Shown: piece by piece, positions 1-10,753 of the stretch | Numbering within the stretch: position 1 is the stretch's first letter | Layout: every line of letters starts with the position of its first letter | Source of the DNA: Adiantum capillus-veneris | Lineage: Eukaryota; Streptophyta; Polypodiopsida; Polypodiales; Pteridaceae | Reading direction: 5' to 3' | NCBI GenBank assembly: GCA_014529385.2 | Contig: CM043963.1 | Location: 110,691,912-110,755,911, forward strand | DNA: 64,000 nucleotides | Notes under the pieces: model-generated | The model's database searches: none | What the model was told of the DNA's origin: nothing | What the model saw: the letters and a program-made list of their open reading frames with translations, nothing else | Position numbers and translations under genes: made by a program

Positions 1-1761
1 CCTCCTTGTTCATGTTGTCCCCGACATGGCTATTGGGCTGCTTCTTCATCGTAGGCTTTCTCTCATCTTGAGCAGTGACTCATATCTTGCATGTTGAGCT
101 AGTATTGTTGGGCCGAATATGTCTATGCTGATGGTGAAGAAGCCAGTATAGAAGGATTCTTCAAAGGCCTGGAGGTGATAAGATGGCAAAAACATAATCC
201 TTTAATGCAATGCATGTATCACCTCGTGAGATGGCTGACCACACAGATCGTATGCACATCTGTATGTATCTTGAAAGAAGAAGATATTGTCTGTCGCCTG
301 GCCTAGTTTGAATGTCTCGAATACTGGCAACAGTGTTTTGCATATCTTTCTCATCATGATGCAAGATAGGTCAGGCGAGCCAATGAACAATTTGATGGCG
401 TCCGTTAGCGTTTTCACCATGTATTGCTCACTTATTCTCTCTCCTGCCTTCGAGCCTGGCAGCTTCGGGTAATTTAGCCAAGTAGGTTGGCTTCTCTGCA
501 TTAACTCGTGGGCTTTCCACGTCCTCATCCTTGGTAGGGGGCAGAAACTGAGGTTGTCTCTGATCACTTTAGGTGCCTCTACCAGATGGATTAGATACTG
601 AGGATACTTTGTCAGCCATGCCTTTCCCCACTTGGGTTGAGAGTCTACTATCAACTTGACTCCTTCAGGCTTGGAGATGTCTGCTTTGTACAATGGCACT
701 GTTGGCTCCTCTCTGATCCGCTTGTTGATTGTGGAAGCTTCATATTTCAGCAGAGGATATGGGAGAGAGGGCTGTAGCCATTCACGCCAAAGGTTGCTGG
801 CATCTATCTTCTGAATAGTCATTGATTTAAAGACCCTATGCTCCCATTCCAAGGATTCTTTGGCTGTGTCTTTGACTGCTGCTTCTATGGCCTTTTGCAG
901 CTTCTCTTCTTCTTGTTGTGTGAAATCTCGTGGCTCTTGAGAGGGTCCTACAAGGATTTCCTCTTGCATGGTGGTGTCCACTGGATCTACCACATTCTCT
1001 ATGTCTATTCCTTCCATGGCTGCTGGCTCGGTGCTAAACTGCTCTTTTGTTTGCTGTTGGCCTCTTAGATCTTCTATTTGCTTCTGAAATGTCTTTTTTT
1101 CTCCTTCAGCTTGCTCTCCCATATTCACAAGGAGGTCGTTTAGATATGCATTTATCTTTTCCGCCTCCTCGAGCTTTCTCTTGATGGCTTCTAGCTCATT
1201 TTGCATGGCTCTGTGCTCTTCTTCCAATCGGTTCTGCATTACCATAGAGCCCTCAGCCATCATCAGCCTTTGTCTTTTCTCTAATGTCAACTCCTTTTGG
1301 AGCTCTTTCATTTTCTCTTCATATAAATCCGTCTCTGAAGTAGTGTGAGTCGAGCTAGTAGCTCTGACTCTGGCAGGAGATGCCCGTAGCCGTTGGATGG
1401 TTTGATCTTTGACTTTCATCTGGTCTTTAAGCTCTATTACCTCATCCTGGCTTGCCTCATGCTCTAGCTTTGCCTTTTCCTTGGCATTTCTCAGGGCTTC
1501 CACCTCCTTGGATTCTTCAGCAAGTTGTAGGGTTAGGTTGTCCCTTTCTCTATCTGCATCTGTCAATGACTTGCTGAGTTTTTTGTATTCTTCTTCAGCT
1601 CTTTGAATTCTTTGATCTGCTGCTTGATTCTCTCGTTCCATCTCCTGGCATCTTTGCAATGTTGTGGCCAGACTGGCTTGCATCTCTGCTTGTTTCTCTA
1701 TATGCCCTTGGCTTTGTCTTTGTAGTATGGTCTTTAGCCGCCAGAGCTGAAGAGCCGCCAC
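1..1761 (-). pseudogene. G3 ORF3, coiled-coil and C-terminal part
   Basis: Third open reading frame of the giant gypsy element G3, after gag-pol. The open stretch 202-1761 (519 codons) begins with about 250 residues rich in Glu, Lys, Gln and Leu in heptad-like order, so a long coiled coil is expected. A conserved globular part follows, with motifs such as DSQPKWGKAWL, TWLNYPKLPG and GSPDLSC. The same motifs occur in the G2 copy (33093-33671), so this is a shared element gene. A stop near 202 cuts the frame, but homology to G2 (the FLPSYHLQ region) continues to about position 30. I see no signal peptide or membrane segment, so I do not call it env. Function unknown; a structural or DNA-binding accessory protein is possible. 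Confidence 0.7.
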
Positions 1762-1802
1762 AGCCGCCAGAGCCTTCTTTCCTTTCTTCGGCTCTGGCGG
1801 CT
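1762..1802. other. GC-rich hairpin after ORF3 stop
   Basis: AGCCGCCAGAGCC at 1762-1774 and its exact reverse complement at 1790-1802 form a 13-bp stem with a 15-nt loop. In the minus-strand transcript the stem starts three bases after the TAG at 1806-1808. Two further GCCGCCA copies lie at 1740-1762. It marks the deletion joint in ORF3. Confidence 0.7.
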
Positions 1803-1805
1803 CTT

Positions 1806-2012
1806 CTAGTACGGTAGCTCTACTGCGTTTCCTTCAGGATCCTTGAACACACCTTGGTAAATCTTCAAGTCATTGGACTCTAACAAATCGTCCTGTATCC
1901 ATGTGCTGGTTGCCTTCAGAGTTCCTTCTGAGATGACAAACGGCTCCACTTCTTCCAAGTAATCTTTTATTGTCATTCTCTTCTTTTTTGCCGATGATTT
2001 TGCGGCTGCCAT
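1806..2012 (-). pseudogene. G3 ORF3, N-terminal remnant
   Basis: A 68-residue open frame starting MAAAKSSAKKKRMT (a basic patch that could be a nuclear signal) and ending at a TAG at 1806-1808. Its TSTWI...KIYQG segment matches the ATWI...QIYQG segment near the start of the G2 ORF3. In G2 about 400 residues follow before the coiled coil. Here they are missing and the coiled-coil frame begins within 50 bp in another frame, so G3 has an internal deletion. The start Met is the first one after the palindrome array, about 165 bp beyond its last copy. Confidence is high that it belongs to ORF3, low that it makes a product. Confidence 0.6.
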
Positions 2013-2177
2013 GGATCCTGTTGCACTCAGTAGTCCGAAGTTAGCGTTTTTTCCATATTAGCTAAGAAACTGAGTTTTAACTATCCAAATAACTTGAAAA
2101 TTGAAAATAAAACTTAAAAGGAACTAGGGAAACCCTGCATGTGCTCACGGTATCATTCTGGCCAAAATTTATCGTTT

Positions 2178-3057
2178 AGACATCATATACGTAGGATGTC
2201 TTTTTCATCAGTTTTTGGTGAAACTTGGCAGGCTGGTGGCCCTTGGCTTGTGCAACATGGCTATGTGATTGGAATTGGGTTTGGGCATCAAAAAGTGCAT
2301 TTATGGGCAGATTCAGGTTTCAGGCTCACAAATTGGGTAGGATGTCCACAACGGGTGGCAAATGATATTCAAATGGGTTGAAGGTTGATATATGAGCTTC
2401 TTGCACCATGGTAATGGCTCTCATGATGTCATTTCTTGCACAGAAGGTCAAAATTGAGTTGGAGACATCCTACGCGTAGGATGTCTTTTTCATCAAAATA
2501 GCTAAAGATTTGTTCTTTGGGTAGCTCTTGGCATGTGGAACATGGACCTACTCTTGGATGTTGATTTGGACAAGAATTGGTGTCGGTAAGACCATGTGTA
2601 GTGTTTTTGGGCTCAAAAAGTGCATCTTGGAGGTGTTGGGAGCCAAAAGAGATGGGAATGGCTTGAAACTTGATATATGAGCTCATGAAGGGGTAATAAA
2701 GAGATCTAGAGTTGAAAAATACCATCTGGGGGCCAAAAATGTCATTTAAACATCCTACGCGTAGGATGTCTATTTCATCATTTTTTTACATGTGACCACA
2801 CAGATAGGTTGGCAATGTGCTTATGAATGTATTGTGCAAGTTTCATGTGATTTGGACAAGTTTTGGTAGGTCTATGCCCCATTATTGCCTCTATGCCCTG
2901 ACTTTGCGTTTTTTGGTGCACATGAGGTCAATTTTTGTCCAAATGTGATGAAACTTGGTGGCTAGCATGTAAATGCTATTCAGAAGCTTTGTGTGATGAG
3001 AGATGTTGGGGTTGGTGCTCAAAAATGGCCTTGAGACATCCTATGTGTAGGATGTCT
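2178..3057. repeat. G3 3' palindrome array, period about 285 bp
   Basis: Four copies of a 20-24 bp palindrome with core ACATCCTACGCGTAGGATGT lie at 2178-2201 (imperfect), 2463-2486 (perfect over 24 bp), 2750-2769 (perfect) and 3034-3057 (two changes at the centre). Starts are about 285 bp apart. The DNA between copies is a diverged tandem repeat, with shared words such as TTTCATCA beside the palindrome and TTGATATATGAGCT further on, but it is far less conserved than the palindrome. The array lies between the pol block and ORF3 of G3. A matching array lies before gag at 14936-16580. Confidence 0.9.
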
Positions 3058-4619
3058 CCTGATGAAAATTATATTGGAAGAGTTACTAGCACCTGCCCTA
3101 AGCCCCCCTAAGTCCCTTTTAAGCATTATTTCAACAAAAAAGTCAAATTGATAGAAAGAAACTCCCAGTGTGGATTTCAGAGCCTCCGAGCCGTTTTTTA
3201 AAATTTTGGAGTGCTTTTTGGCGATGACATTTCTTGATGTTGGTCTCCATAGCTTTCTGATCCCTTGGGGATCCTTGCCATATGGTTTCTGTCGACTTTG
3301 GCTTCACCAGAGCTCCATTTGGCAATTTGTCGCTCTAGAAGCGCCTGTGGTTGCGTTTTCATGTCATCGATGACTTGTGGTGGTCTAACACCATAGGAAT
3401 TGGTTGTTGATGGTCTAGGAAAGCCGCTTGTGAAGTTTGGTGGCAAATGGACATGCGGTTTGGCCGCAAGAGCTATTTGACGCTTTGTGTGTCTGATACC
3501 GTTTCTGAATTTTGATGCCGCTCCGGGTCACCGTATGGTCATGTGGGCTATATAGACTTGTCGAGCATGTCGAGATTCTCCTACCCATGAGTTTTGGTAG
3601 CATTTGGGTGCCTTTCCGTCGATTTCCCATTTGGTGGCCTCTTGCGGGGCTCTAGGAATTAGGGTTTTTCCCGATGGTTTTGTACTGCCTTTGTTCATCC
3701 AAAAGTGGTCTCCTATGCTAGGGTAAGCCGTCGATTAAGTGTCATTGCTTTTGGGTTAGCCGTTAGGTGGTCACTTCTACCTGTAGGTCTCTACTGCTTG
3801 ATTTCTGTGTGAACCCTACGCTAGTTTTCGCGACAAAACAACAAACATGCGCGAAAAGCTCAAGGTGGTGAACCTACCTCTCATGTCTGGAGCCTGTCGA
3901 GTGGTCGTGCGCATCGTAGAAGTTGCTGGAAGTTCCATTTGCTCTAGGTGGCAGAAGCTCTCTCTCAAAAGTCAATAGTAGAAATGAGCTTAAAATGAAG
4001 TGAAAATTCCTTATAATGGGGTCCCCGAACTACTTTCCATGAAATTTGACATGTGCTCCCAAATTCTTGCGAGATGCAGTTTAGGCATAAAAATTTCTGG
4101 ATTTGGACTCCATTTGCCCAGTTTTCGAGAAATTTACCGTTTCGGTCAAAATCTAGTCAAAATACGCTTTTCGCTTCATTCTCATAATTGCACCCCCATT
4201 TTACCATAGGTTGTCCTATAGTCACTGATCATCCCCATATTTTTTGTTTTTCATTACGATGTTTTTCACCTACTTTTTGTATTTTTGATGTTTTTCTGCC
4301 GAAAATTAGTAAAATTAAAAGGAAAATAGCAAATCAAACCCAAAAAATTTCCAAAAATCGTAATAAATCAAAAACATCACCGCAAAACATTATATACACT
4401 CTCATGCAATTTTTATGACCGGATTTCTCTGTTTTACCACTATTTTGCCCGAAAAATTGTTATTTTTACTTGTATACACACACCTAGGGGCTTGATTTTG
4501 TGTTTGGCCCCATATACTTGTAGATTCATGCTGTATAAGGGCATATGTACTTAGGTTAGTCTAGAAAATTTTGCAATCAAACAACAACTCTTAAAAATAG
4601 TTGAAAAACATGCTCTTTT
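3058..4619. other. G3 non-coding zone between pol and ORF3
   Basis: No credible gene. It is AT-rich with short chance frames only. Two patches line up with the same zone of G2: about 3860-3965 with 37975-38075 (shared word ACCTCTCATGTCTG and a GCTCTCTCTC run) and about 4060-4140 with 38180-38240 (GAGATGC-GTTTAGG and GATTTGGAC words). The patches are collinear, so the zone is inherited element DNA and may hold a promoter or splice signals for ORF3. Confidence 0.6.
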
Positions 4620-4760
4620 TTTCCCATTGGGTCCGCATTTGAGAATGCCTCCCCTCCTCCTAGCCAGAGTCCTCCCGGACGACAAGGTATCACCTTGGGG
4701 TATGTGCTATGCATGGGTTAAAAACTTGTGCTAATGCTCGGCCATGTAATGTGGCCCTAT
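4620..4760 (-). promoter_or_regulatory. Conserved block with internal polypurine tract (G3)
   Basis: In element direction this block reads GTCCGGGAGGACT, then AGGAGGAGGGGAGGCATT and a CGGAC close by. The G2 block at 38755-38890 has the same order with AGGAGGGGGGGAGGCATT. GTCC...GGAC can form a small stem. A pure purine run just after pol and far from the LTR resembles an internal plus-strand priming site (central polypurine tract). That role is inferred from sequence only. Confidence 0.5.
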
Positions 4761-4827
4761 ATAATGCATACTCGGTCAATGCATGGAAAAATTAATGTTG
4801 TGCAAGAGGAAGGTATAAGCAATATGC

Positions 4828-6116
4828 TTATTGGCATTCATCGTCGAGGTTTCCTGTTTTTTGTTGATTTGGTTGGTGGAGTTTCTTTGCAAGTAAAATT
4901 TGTAACTCTACCGCTCTCTGTTTGATCGTTTTTCTTACAACAGTCGTCGCGAGGTTTGCCGCTACTGTCGATATGGCCGTAGTCGTCTCCTTGGAGAGAA
5001 TTTTCCTGTCGGAAGCCATAGACTTTGTCTCTTTTGCTTTCCATTTGTAGATTTTCTTTGCCGGTTTTTGTAGGTTTATTGCTACTTCTGCAGTTGTCAT
5101 TGTTTTGCTGGCTGATTGGCACCCATATAGATCGGTTTGCCGATTTCATATGTTGTGTGTCCCTGCCTTCCGATGTTGCTTGTACTAAAGGGAGTTCCTT
5201 TTGCTTCGGTTTTGGGATCCAAATGCGAGTCGCATTTACGTTGTTGCTGAGCATGTTCTTCAGGATCCATATCTGTTTTATTCCCTTGGTTATTGGTTGA
5301 ACTATCTTATCCTTTTGATTTCTTCTATCGTATTGTTGTTTGTCTGCCATGTCATTTCTATCCTTCCGCACCCATACTTCCTTTCCTCGTGTTGGTAACC
5401 TTGATCTCTTCACTGCGGCCGGTGTTGTTTTATGCTTGTAGTGAACATGGTTGGCAGTTCCCTGTTTGTTCTCCATGTTGTTCTTGAGGTGGCACCCATC
5501 CTTTTGGTTCTTTATCCAGTGACTGTGTTGCTGGCAGCTGATTCTTGCGTGGTTGCTGAGCAAAGGTTACCACCTGTTGTTCTTGTGCATGCTGAATTTT
5601 GACTGCATCCGCATTCCAATCTATCTGCACATTATACTCTTTTTGCCAAGGTTGTCCCACCAACATGGAGTGTTGTGTGCTTTGATCCTCAACCACATAA
5701 AACTTGTGTGGATAAATATATTGATATACTTGTACATGCAATATAGTCCTGCCCAATGTTTTCAGCGAATGTGATGTACTATTTTCCAGCACTTGTGGAG
5801 TAGGATGCAGTTGACCTATGGGTTTGAGCTGTTTGTATAATCTGGAAGAGATTAGATTTGCTTGAGCTCCAGAATTAAGCAATGCCATCAATTCAACTTG
5901 CTTGCTACCCACTTTGACTACAATTATTGGCTCCACTGTGTCTTCATCAAAATTTGTTAGTTGAATGGCATTGATTCGCAACGGTGATCCACCTTGTTGT
6001 TGTTGTCGTAGAAGCTGTCTTTTTGCAATGCGTTCTTTTGCTTCTGCTTGAGCTTCTTCTCGTACCCTTTGTTTCTCCTTCATCCGTTGTTTTTCTTTAT
6101 GGATTTGTTGAAGCAT
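4828..6116 (-). pseudogene. G3 second retropepsin-like domain after integrase
   Basis: This frame follows integrase. 5430-6116 codes for a basic/Gln-rich linker and then a retropepsin-like fold: LLNSGAQANLIS at the first catalytic loop (bases 5861-5876, Asp replaced by Asn) and a later MLVGQPW, like the ILGRPF/W motif of proteases. The tail is in other frames (to about 4828) and ends in TGNLDDECQ, which matches TGNLNDKCQ at the end of the G2 copy, so the true C-terminus is near 4828. The element already has a normal protease before RT (bases 10574-10585). Here the active-site change suggests an inactive domain or decay. Confidence 0.7.
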
Positions 6117-6164
6117 ATCCTGTGTTAGTGGTAAATGATATTTCTTTAATCAACACCCACTAAT

Positions 6165-7565
6165 TCAATTTGGCATTTCTTCTCCTGCTAATGTAGCAAG
6201 CTTGACAGCTCCGCTTTGTGATAAGTCACTAATCACAAAGGGTCCCATCCCTCGCTTTTTAAGTTTCTTGGCATGTTGTTTCAAGGTATAAACAAGTACA
6301 TAATCACCTGTTTTGAACTCTTTCGTGCGCACATGGTTGTCAAAAAACTCCTTTTGTCTTCTCTTTTTAGCATAGATCGAAGCTACAGCTCGTAAGTGAA
6401 GTTCATCTAGCTTTTCAAGATCATCTATTCTTGAAGAGAGCTCATGCCCTGTCCATTCTAAGCGTTTCGCTACTCGTAGAGTTGGAGTTAAAAACTCTAT
6501 GGGTAATATAGCATTTAGACCAAACACCATGTTGTACGGTGTCGTTCTTATTGATGTTTTGTAAGCTACCCTATATGTCCATAGAGTTGAATGTAGCTGC
6601 TGATCCCAGTCTGTTCTTGACTCTGATACAATTTTAGTGAGAACCGTGCATAGTGTTTTATTTGTGGCCTCAGCTTGTCCATTTGCCTGTGGATGATACA
6701 AAGCAGATTTTCTATGTATGACCATTAATTCTTCTAGCAAATATTCAATGCAATATGACTTCATTAAGAAATTGTGTTCCTTGATCACTGACAATTTCTA
6801 CTAGTAAACCGTATCGTACAAATACATTCTCATATAGAAATTGTGCAGTGGTTCTTGCGTCTGCTTTTTGTGTTGCCTTGGCTTCCACCCATTTTGTGAG
6901 ATAGTCCATAGCCACAATGATATATTGGGTATGGGTGCGATATGCAGGGGGTGAAATAGGCCCCACAAAATCAATGCCCCATTTTGCAAATGCCCTTGCT
7001 CCCATCATTGGCCGTAGTGGCATCTCATCTCTCTTTATTGGCACCTTGGTGCGCTGACATGTGTCACAACACTTTACAAACTCGTCCGCATCCATATGCA
7101 ATGTAAGCCACCATATTCCTACGGTTAAGACAATTTTTGCCGTCTTATCGCCTGAAAATGGCCACCACTTATTCCGCCATGTGCGTGTTCTAGAATCAGC
7201 GCATGTATTCACTTTCACTTGCATAGATTCTAAGTTGATTGTCCTTTCCTCGCTTATAGAGTTGGTTCCCAATTAGATTATAGTCGCGAGCCTCCAGCTC
7301 TATAGCCCTTTTCTGTGCTTTTGTTATGTTTTCATGAAATGTTCTTGTTGTTAATAAATCAATGATATATTGACTCCATGCCGGTGCAATGTTTATCTGA
7401 AACAATGTTGCGTGATCCACTGGTCGTTTGGCAATACATATAGTACAATTGTTAACATAAGCATGTATGTCAGCATACATAGTTGGCCAATAAACCCGTA
7501 AACTGTTTCAGTCTCTGGTGTGTTTTCATTGTTGAACAATGAAATGCACACTCCTAGACGTGTGC
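6165..7565 (-). pseudogene. G3 integrase
   Basis: Integrase joins the cDNA to the host chromosome. In element order there are two HHCC-type zinc modules. The first is near 7480-7560 (H-x6-H, then CTIC) and the second near 7060-7180 (H-GGISGG-H, then CCDTC). The catalytic core follows: WGIDFVGPI, VAMDYLTKWVEA, VSDQGTQF and the HPQANGQAEATNKT block. The C-terminal region with KLKKRGMGPF lacks a visible chromodomain. The frame is broken into three pieces (7196-7480, 6745-7272, 6165-6794), with a stop between the HH pair near 7550. RNase H lies upstream and the second protease-like domain downstream. Confidence 0.85.
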
Positions 7566-7807
7566 TTCTTCAAGACAACACTCAAACTCCTTCGGATTTA
7601 TACATAGTCGTAGAATTTAGTCCGATCCTAGATGATACAGTCGTCTTGCAATCAACTGGAAGTTTTTCGTTTGTCAAATTGTATGTTTTTTGGATCTGTC
7701 TTCCTTGTTATCAAATCTACCTCTAAAGGAAAGAATGCTAACAATTTCCTGAGACCATTTGGGTATAATTTCAATATTGAAAAGATAAGCATCTGGTATG
7801 TCATCAT

Positions 7808-8314
7808 CTACTCCTCAGGAGCTTCCCCGTTGTGCAGTCTTGAAAGATGATCCACCCGTAGATGAGTTTTATCCTTTTTTACCACCACTGTGAAATCAAA
7901 CTCTAGCAATATAAAAAACCAACGTACAATTCTCCCAGTATTGCATGGTTTATTTACCAAATACAAAAGAGCTTGATGGTCTGTGAAGAACACAAATTTG
8001 TTTGCGAGCAAATAATGCCGAAATTTCTTTACAACATAAATCATTCCTAACCCCTCTCTTTCGGTGGTTGTGTAGTTATTTTTTGTGCTATTTAACTGTC
8101 GGCTTGCATAAAAAACTGGGAAATCCATTGTTCCATCTCCACGTTGAGCCAGAATACTCCCGATTGCATATGCAGATGCATCAATGTGAACATGGAATAT
8201 CTTTTCCCAATCTGATGTCTTAAGTACAGGTGCTGATACAAGGTTTTCCTTCAGCTTTTGGAATAAAGTTTCACACTGCTCAGTCCAGTCGAAACTGACT
8301 AACAAACGATACAA
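7808..8314 (-). pseudogene. G3 RNase H
   Basis: Degrades the RNA strand during reverse transcription. The 168-codon frame has the canonical gypsy RNase H: HIDASAYAIGSILAQ (first Asp), TTTEREGLGMIYVVKKFRHYL (Glu), FFTDHQALLYL (Asp) and a DHLSRL end. No second, archaeal-type RNase H is seen between it and integrase, unlike in G1. It overlaps the RT frame by a few bases through a frameshift near 8310. The segment from about 7570 to 7807 joins it to integrase and is badly decayed. Confidence 0.85.
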
Positions 8315-9337
8315 GGTTGTGCGATGACTGCATACATATATATGAATCTTCGATAATATCCGCAGTGTCCCATGAAGGATTGCACTTGTTTCACATTAGT
8401 AGGCCTGGGCAGGTCTACTATAACTTTGATTTTGTCTAGGTAAGTGGTTATGCCATTTCTCGAGACAATCTGTCCTAAGATGCAGCCTTGCCTCACCATA
8501 AGAATGCACTTTTCCGGGTTAAGACAGACTCGATATGTTCTGCATTTCTCAAATACCTTTTGTAAATGGTCTATATGTTCCTCATGTAGAAGAGAGTGTA
8601 CACAAAGATCATCCATGTATATTTCTAAGAATATTCTAAGATATTCTTTGAACGCATGCGTCATTAACCTTTGAAAGGTAGCTAGTGCATTGGTGAAGCC
8701 AAAAGTCATAACTCTATACGCATATATTTCCCATTCTGTGGCAAATGTTGTTTTGTGTTGATCCTCTATTGCAATTGCCAGCTGGTTATACCCTGAAAAA
8801 CCCATCTAGAAAGGAATAAGCCCTTTTTCCGGCCACCCTCTCAAGTACATGTTCTGTGATCGGCAAGGGATAATTATCCTTTATGGTGGCTGCATTTATC
8901 TTTTTGAGGTTCACACACACTCGCAGCTTTCCGTTCTTTTTGGGGACAACCACAACGGGTGACACCCAATCTGTATGCTCGATTTCATAGATGAATTCAA
9001 CATCCATCAGCTTGTCAATTTCCTCTTTGATTCCTTTAGCAAATGTGTCATTATATGTATAAGGACGTTGTTTGCTAGGTTTGGCATCTGATTTCAAAGG
9101 AAATGTATGTTGGCATATCGATGGATCAACTCCTCTGAGGTCTTTGTAGGACCATGCAAACACATCTTTATAATTCTTGAGAAGTTGTGTTAACAGTTCT
9201 TCTTCGTCAAGCTCTAAATCAGTTGCAATATAGACCGGCGGAGGCTTTTCACCTGGTTCAGCGAGGTCTATCCGTTTTGCATTTTCCAGTCCATCGTAAG
9301 ATTCCTGGTTTATTCTTTCCCTGACTGGTGGTGTCAT
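8299..9337 (-). pseudogene. G3 reverse transcriptase
   Basis: Copies element RNA into DNA. Two overlapping frames, 8786-9337 and 8299-8805, carry the finger motif VSPVVVVPKKNGKLRVCVNL, the palm motif with YMDD (IYMDDLCVHS) and the thumb motif GHCGYYRRF. The frames are offset at about 8800 in the LDG..GY.Q motif, so one frameshift disables it. The closest relative in this window is the G2 RT at 59016-60215, which also has YMDD. Confidence 0.9.
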
Positions 9338-9547
9338 TATGATTTTTCTGTCCTAGATGGTGAATTTTCCATAGTGTGAGGGCACATTCATGTTCCCTTT
9401 TTCTGACTCCTCCTTACCATCACTTTCTCCCTCAGTCGTCCATACCTCTGGTAATGACTGTTTTAGTTCTTGGTATTTCTTTTTACGCTCCAATTTGGTC
9501 CACTCTGGGTCTTTTGTTTTTTCTTGTTTTGATTTTTGAGATTTTTT

Positions 9548-10753
9548 TTATTTTGTTTCTGTTCTAGCTTTTCGTACCTGCTTTATTTCCTCTTGCATCC
9601 GTTCCCTTCGCACTCTCGAGAATCTCCCTGATATTTGGTCTTTTACACAATCCTCTGCTTTGACAAGCATTAAATAGTGAGTTTTATCTTTTATCCTGGG
9701 CATCAGGTTCTCTTTCATTTTGTTTTCTGCTCGTTTTCTCCTATAGTGTTCCTGGCGTCTAGGGTGCTGATTGGCAAAATCATAAAACCTGATATTGTCT
9801 GTTTTACCCCCATGCTCGCTTGAGCTGTCCGAACACTCATTATCTGCATCGTCATTTACCTCCAGATGCTCAGAGGAGTTATAAAACTCTTCTTGTTCTG
9901 GTGGTTCTACAATCTCATCTCCTTTTGGTATAAGGATTACCATGTAATAGGGTAGCACATCATAGCCATCCTTATTGCAAAATTTTGTCGTTGGACTATC
10001 TGTAATGGTACAGACATCCAATGTTGCTAGTATGTGTTTCCATTCTAAAGGTTCCAAGTCATCTTCAGGAAAAGGCTCCAGAATATAATCCTTGTCTTCA
10101 ATAGCTGTTTCTAAGACGCATTTCTCTCTTTTTAAGCTCCCACAATGTGAAGCTCCGCACATCCATAGCTCTTTTTGTTGTCCTAACAATGCTGGGAGTT
10201 CAGACCCGGCCAATGTAGCTGAATCAAACTCTTCCATTGGTGTCTGGTTCACATCTTTGTAACTATGGTCTGTTAGGTGTATTTTGGTTGTAGTCTCGCC
10301 ATGTTTGAGGTATATGTGGTCGTATCCCCAATCCTGGACCATCTTTAATTGTCTCATGAATGGTCTTCCCAAGATGATCTCATAATTGTTCCTTTTGTCA
10401 AAATTGATTATTGCAAAGGTATGCTCATACTCGATTCTGCACGAGCTGACAATTACTTGAGTCCTAGAGGCTTTTCCATGAACCCATCTGCCAATTGCAA
10501 TTTCATTCTGGTAGCTCTCAAAGCCGGTTTTTCTCCATTTTTTCCAGATTTCCTTGGTGGCGATAGCGACTCCTGCTCCACTGTCAAGAATAGCTTTGGA
10601 AACTACTCCTTGGAATTCTAATGGTAGCGTGGTGTTTTCATCTTCTCCCTCGCAATATTCTCCAACCTTGTTTAAAGGTACTGGCCTAGTGTTTAGTTGA
10701 GGCCGGTCCAATTCTCTAATCCCTTCCTGAAGCTCCGAGGTGGGGTCTTTCAC
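9548..10753 (-). pseudogene. G3 protease (first) and acidic linker
   Basis: A 401-codon frame. AILDSGAGVAIATKEIW is the catalytic loop (D-S-G-A at 10574-10585) and IILGRPFMRQLK the conserved ILGRPF motif, so this is the retropepsin that cleaves Gag-Pol. A long acidic, charged linker of about 250 residues follows before RT; it is unusually long and shared with G2 (58396-58995). About 200 bp of decayed frame separates it from RT. The start at 10753 is simply where the frame opens after a stop; the frame was originally continuous with gag. Confidence 0.85.

Noticed and set aside
2178-3057. CRISPR-like or satellite reading of the palindromes
   Set aside because: Spacing of about 285 bp, plant retroelement context and palindromic form do not fit CRISPR; copy number is too low for a satellite.
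3143-3630. Short frames in the G3 non-coding zone
   Set aside because: 60-82 codons, overlapping on both strands, not conserved in G2.
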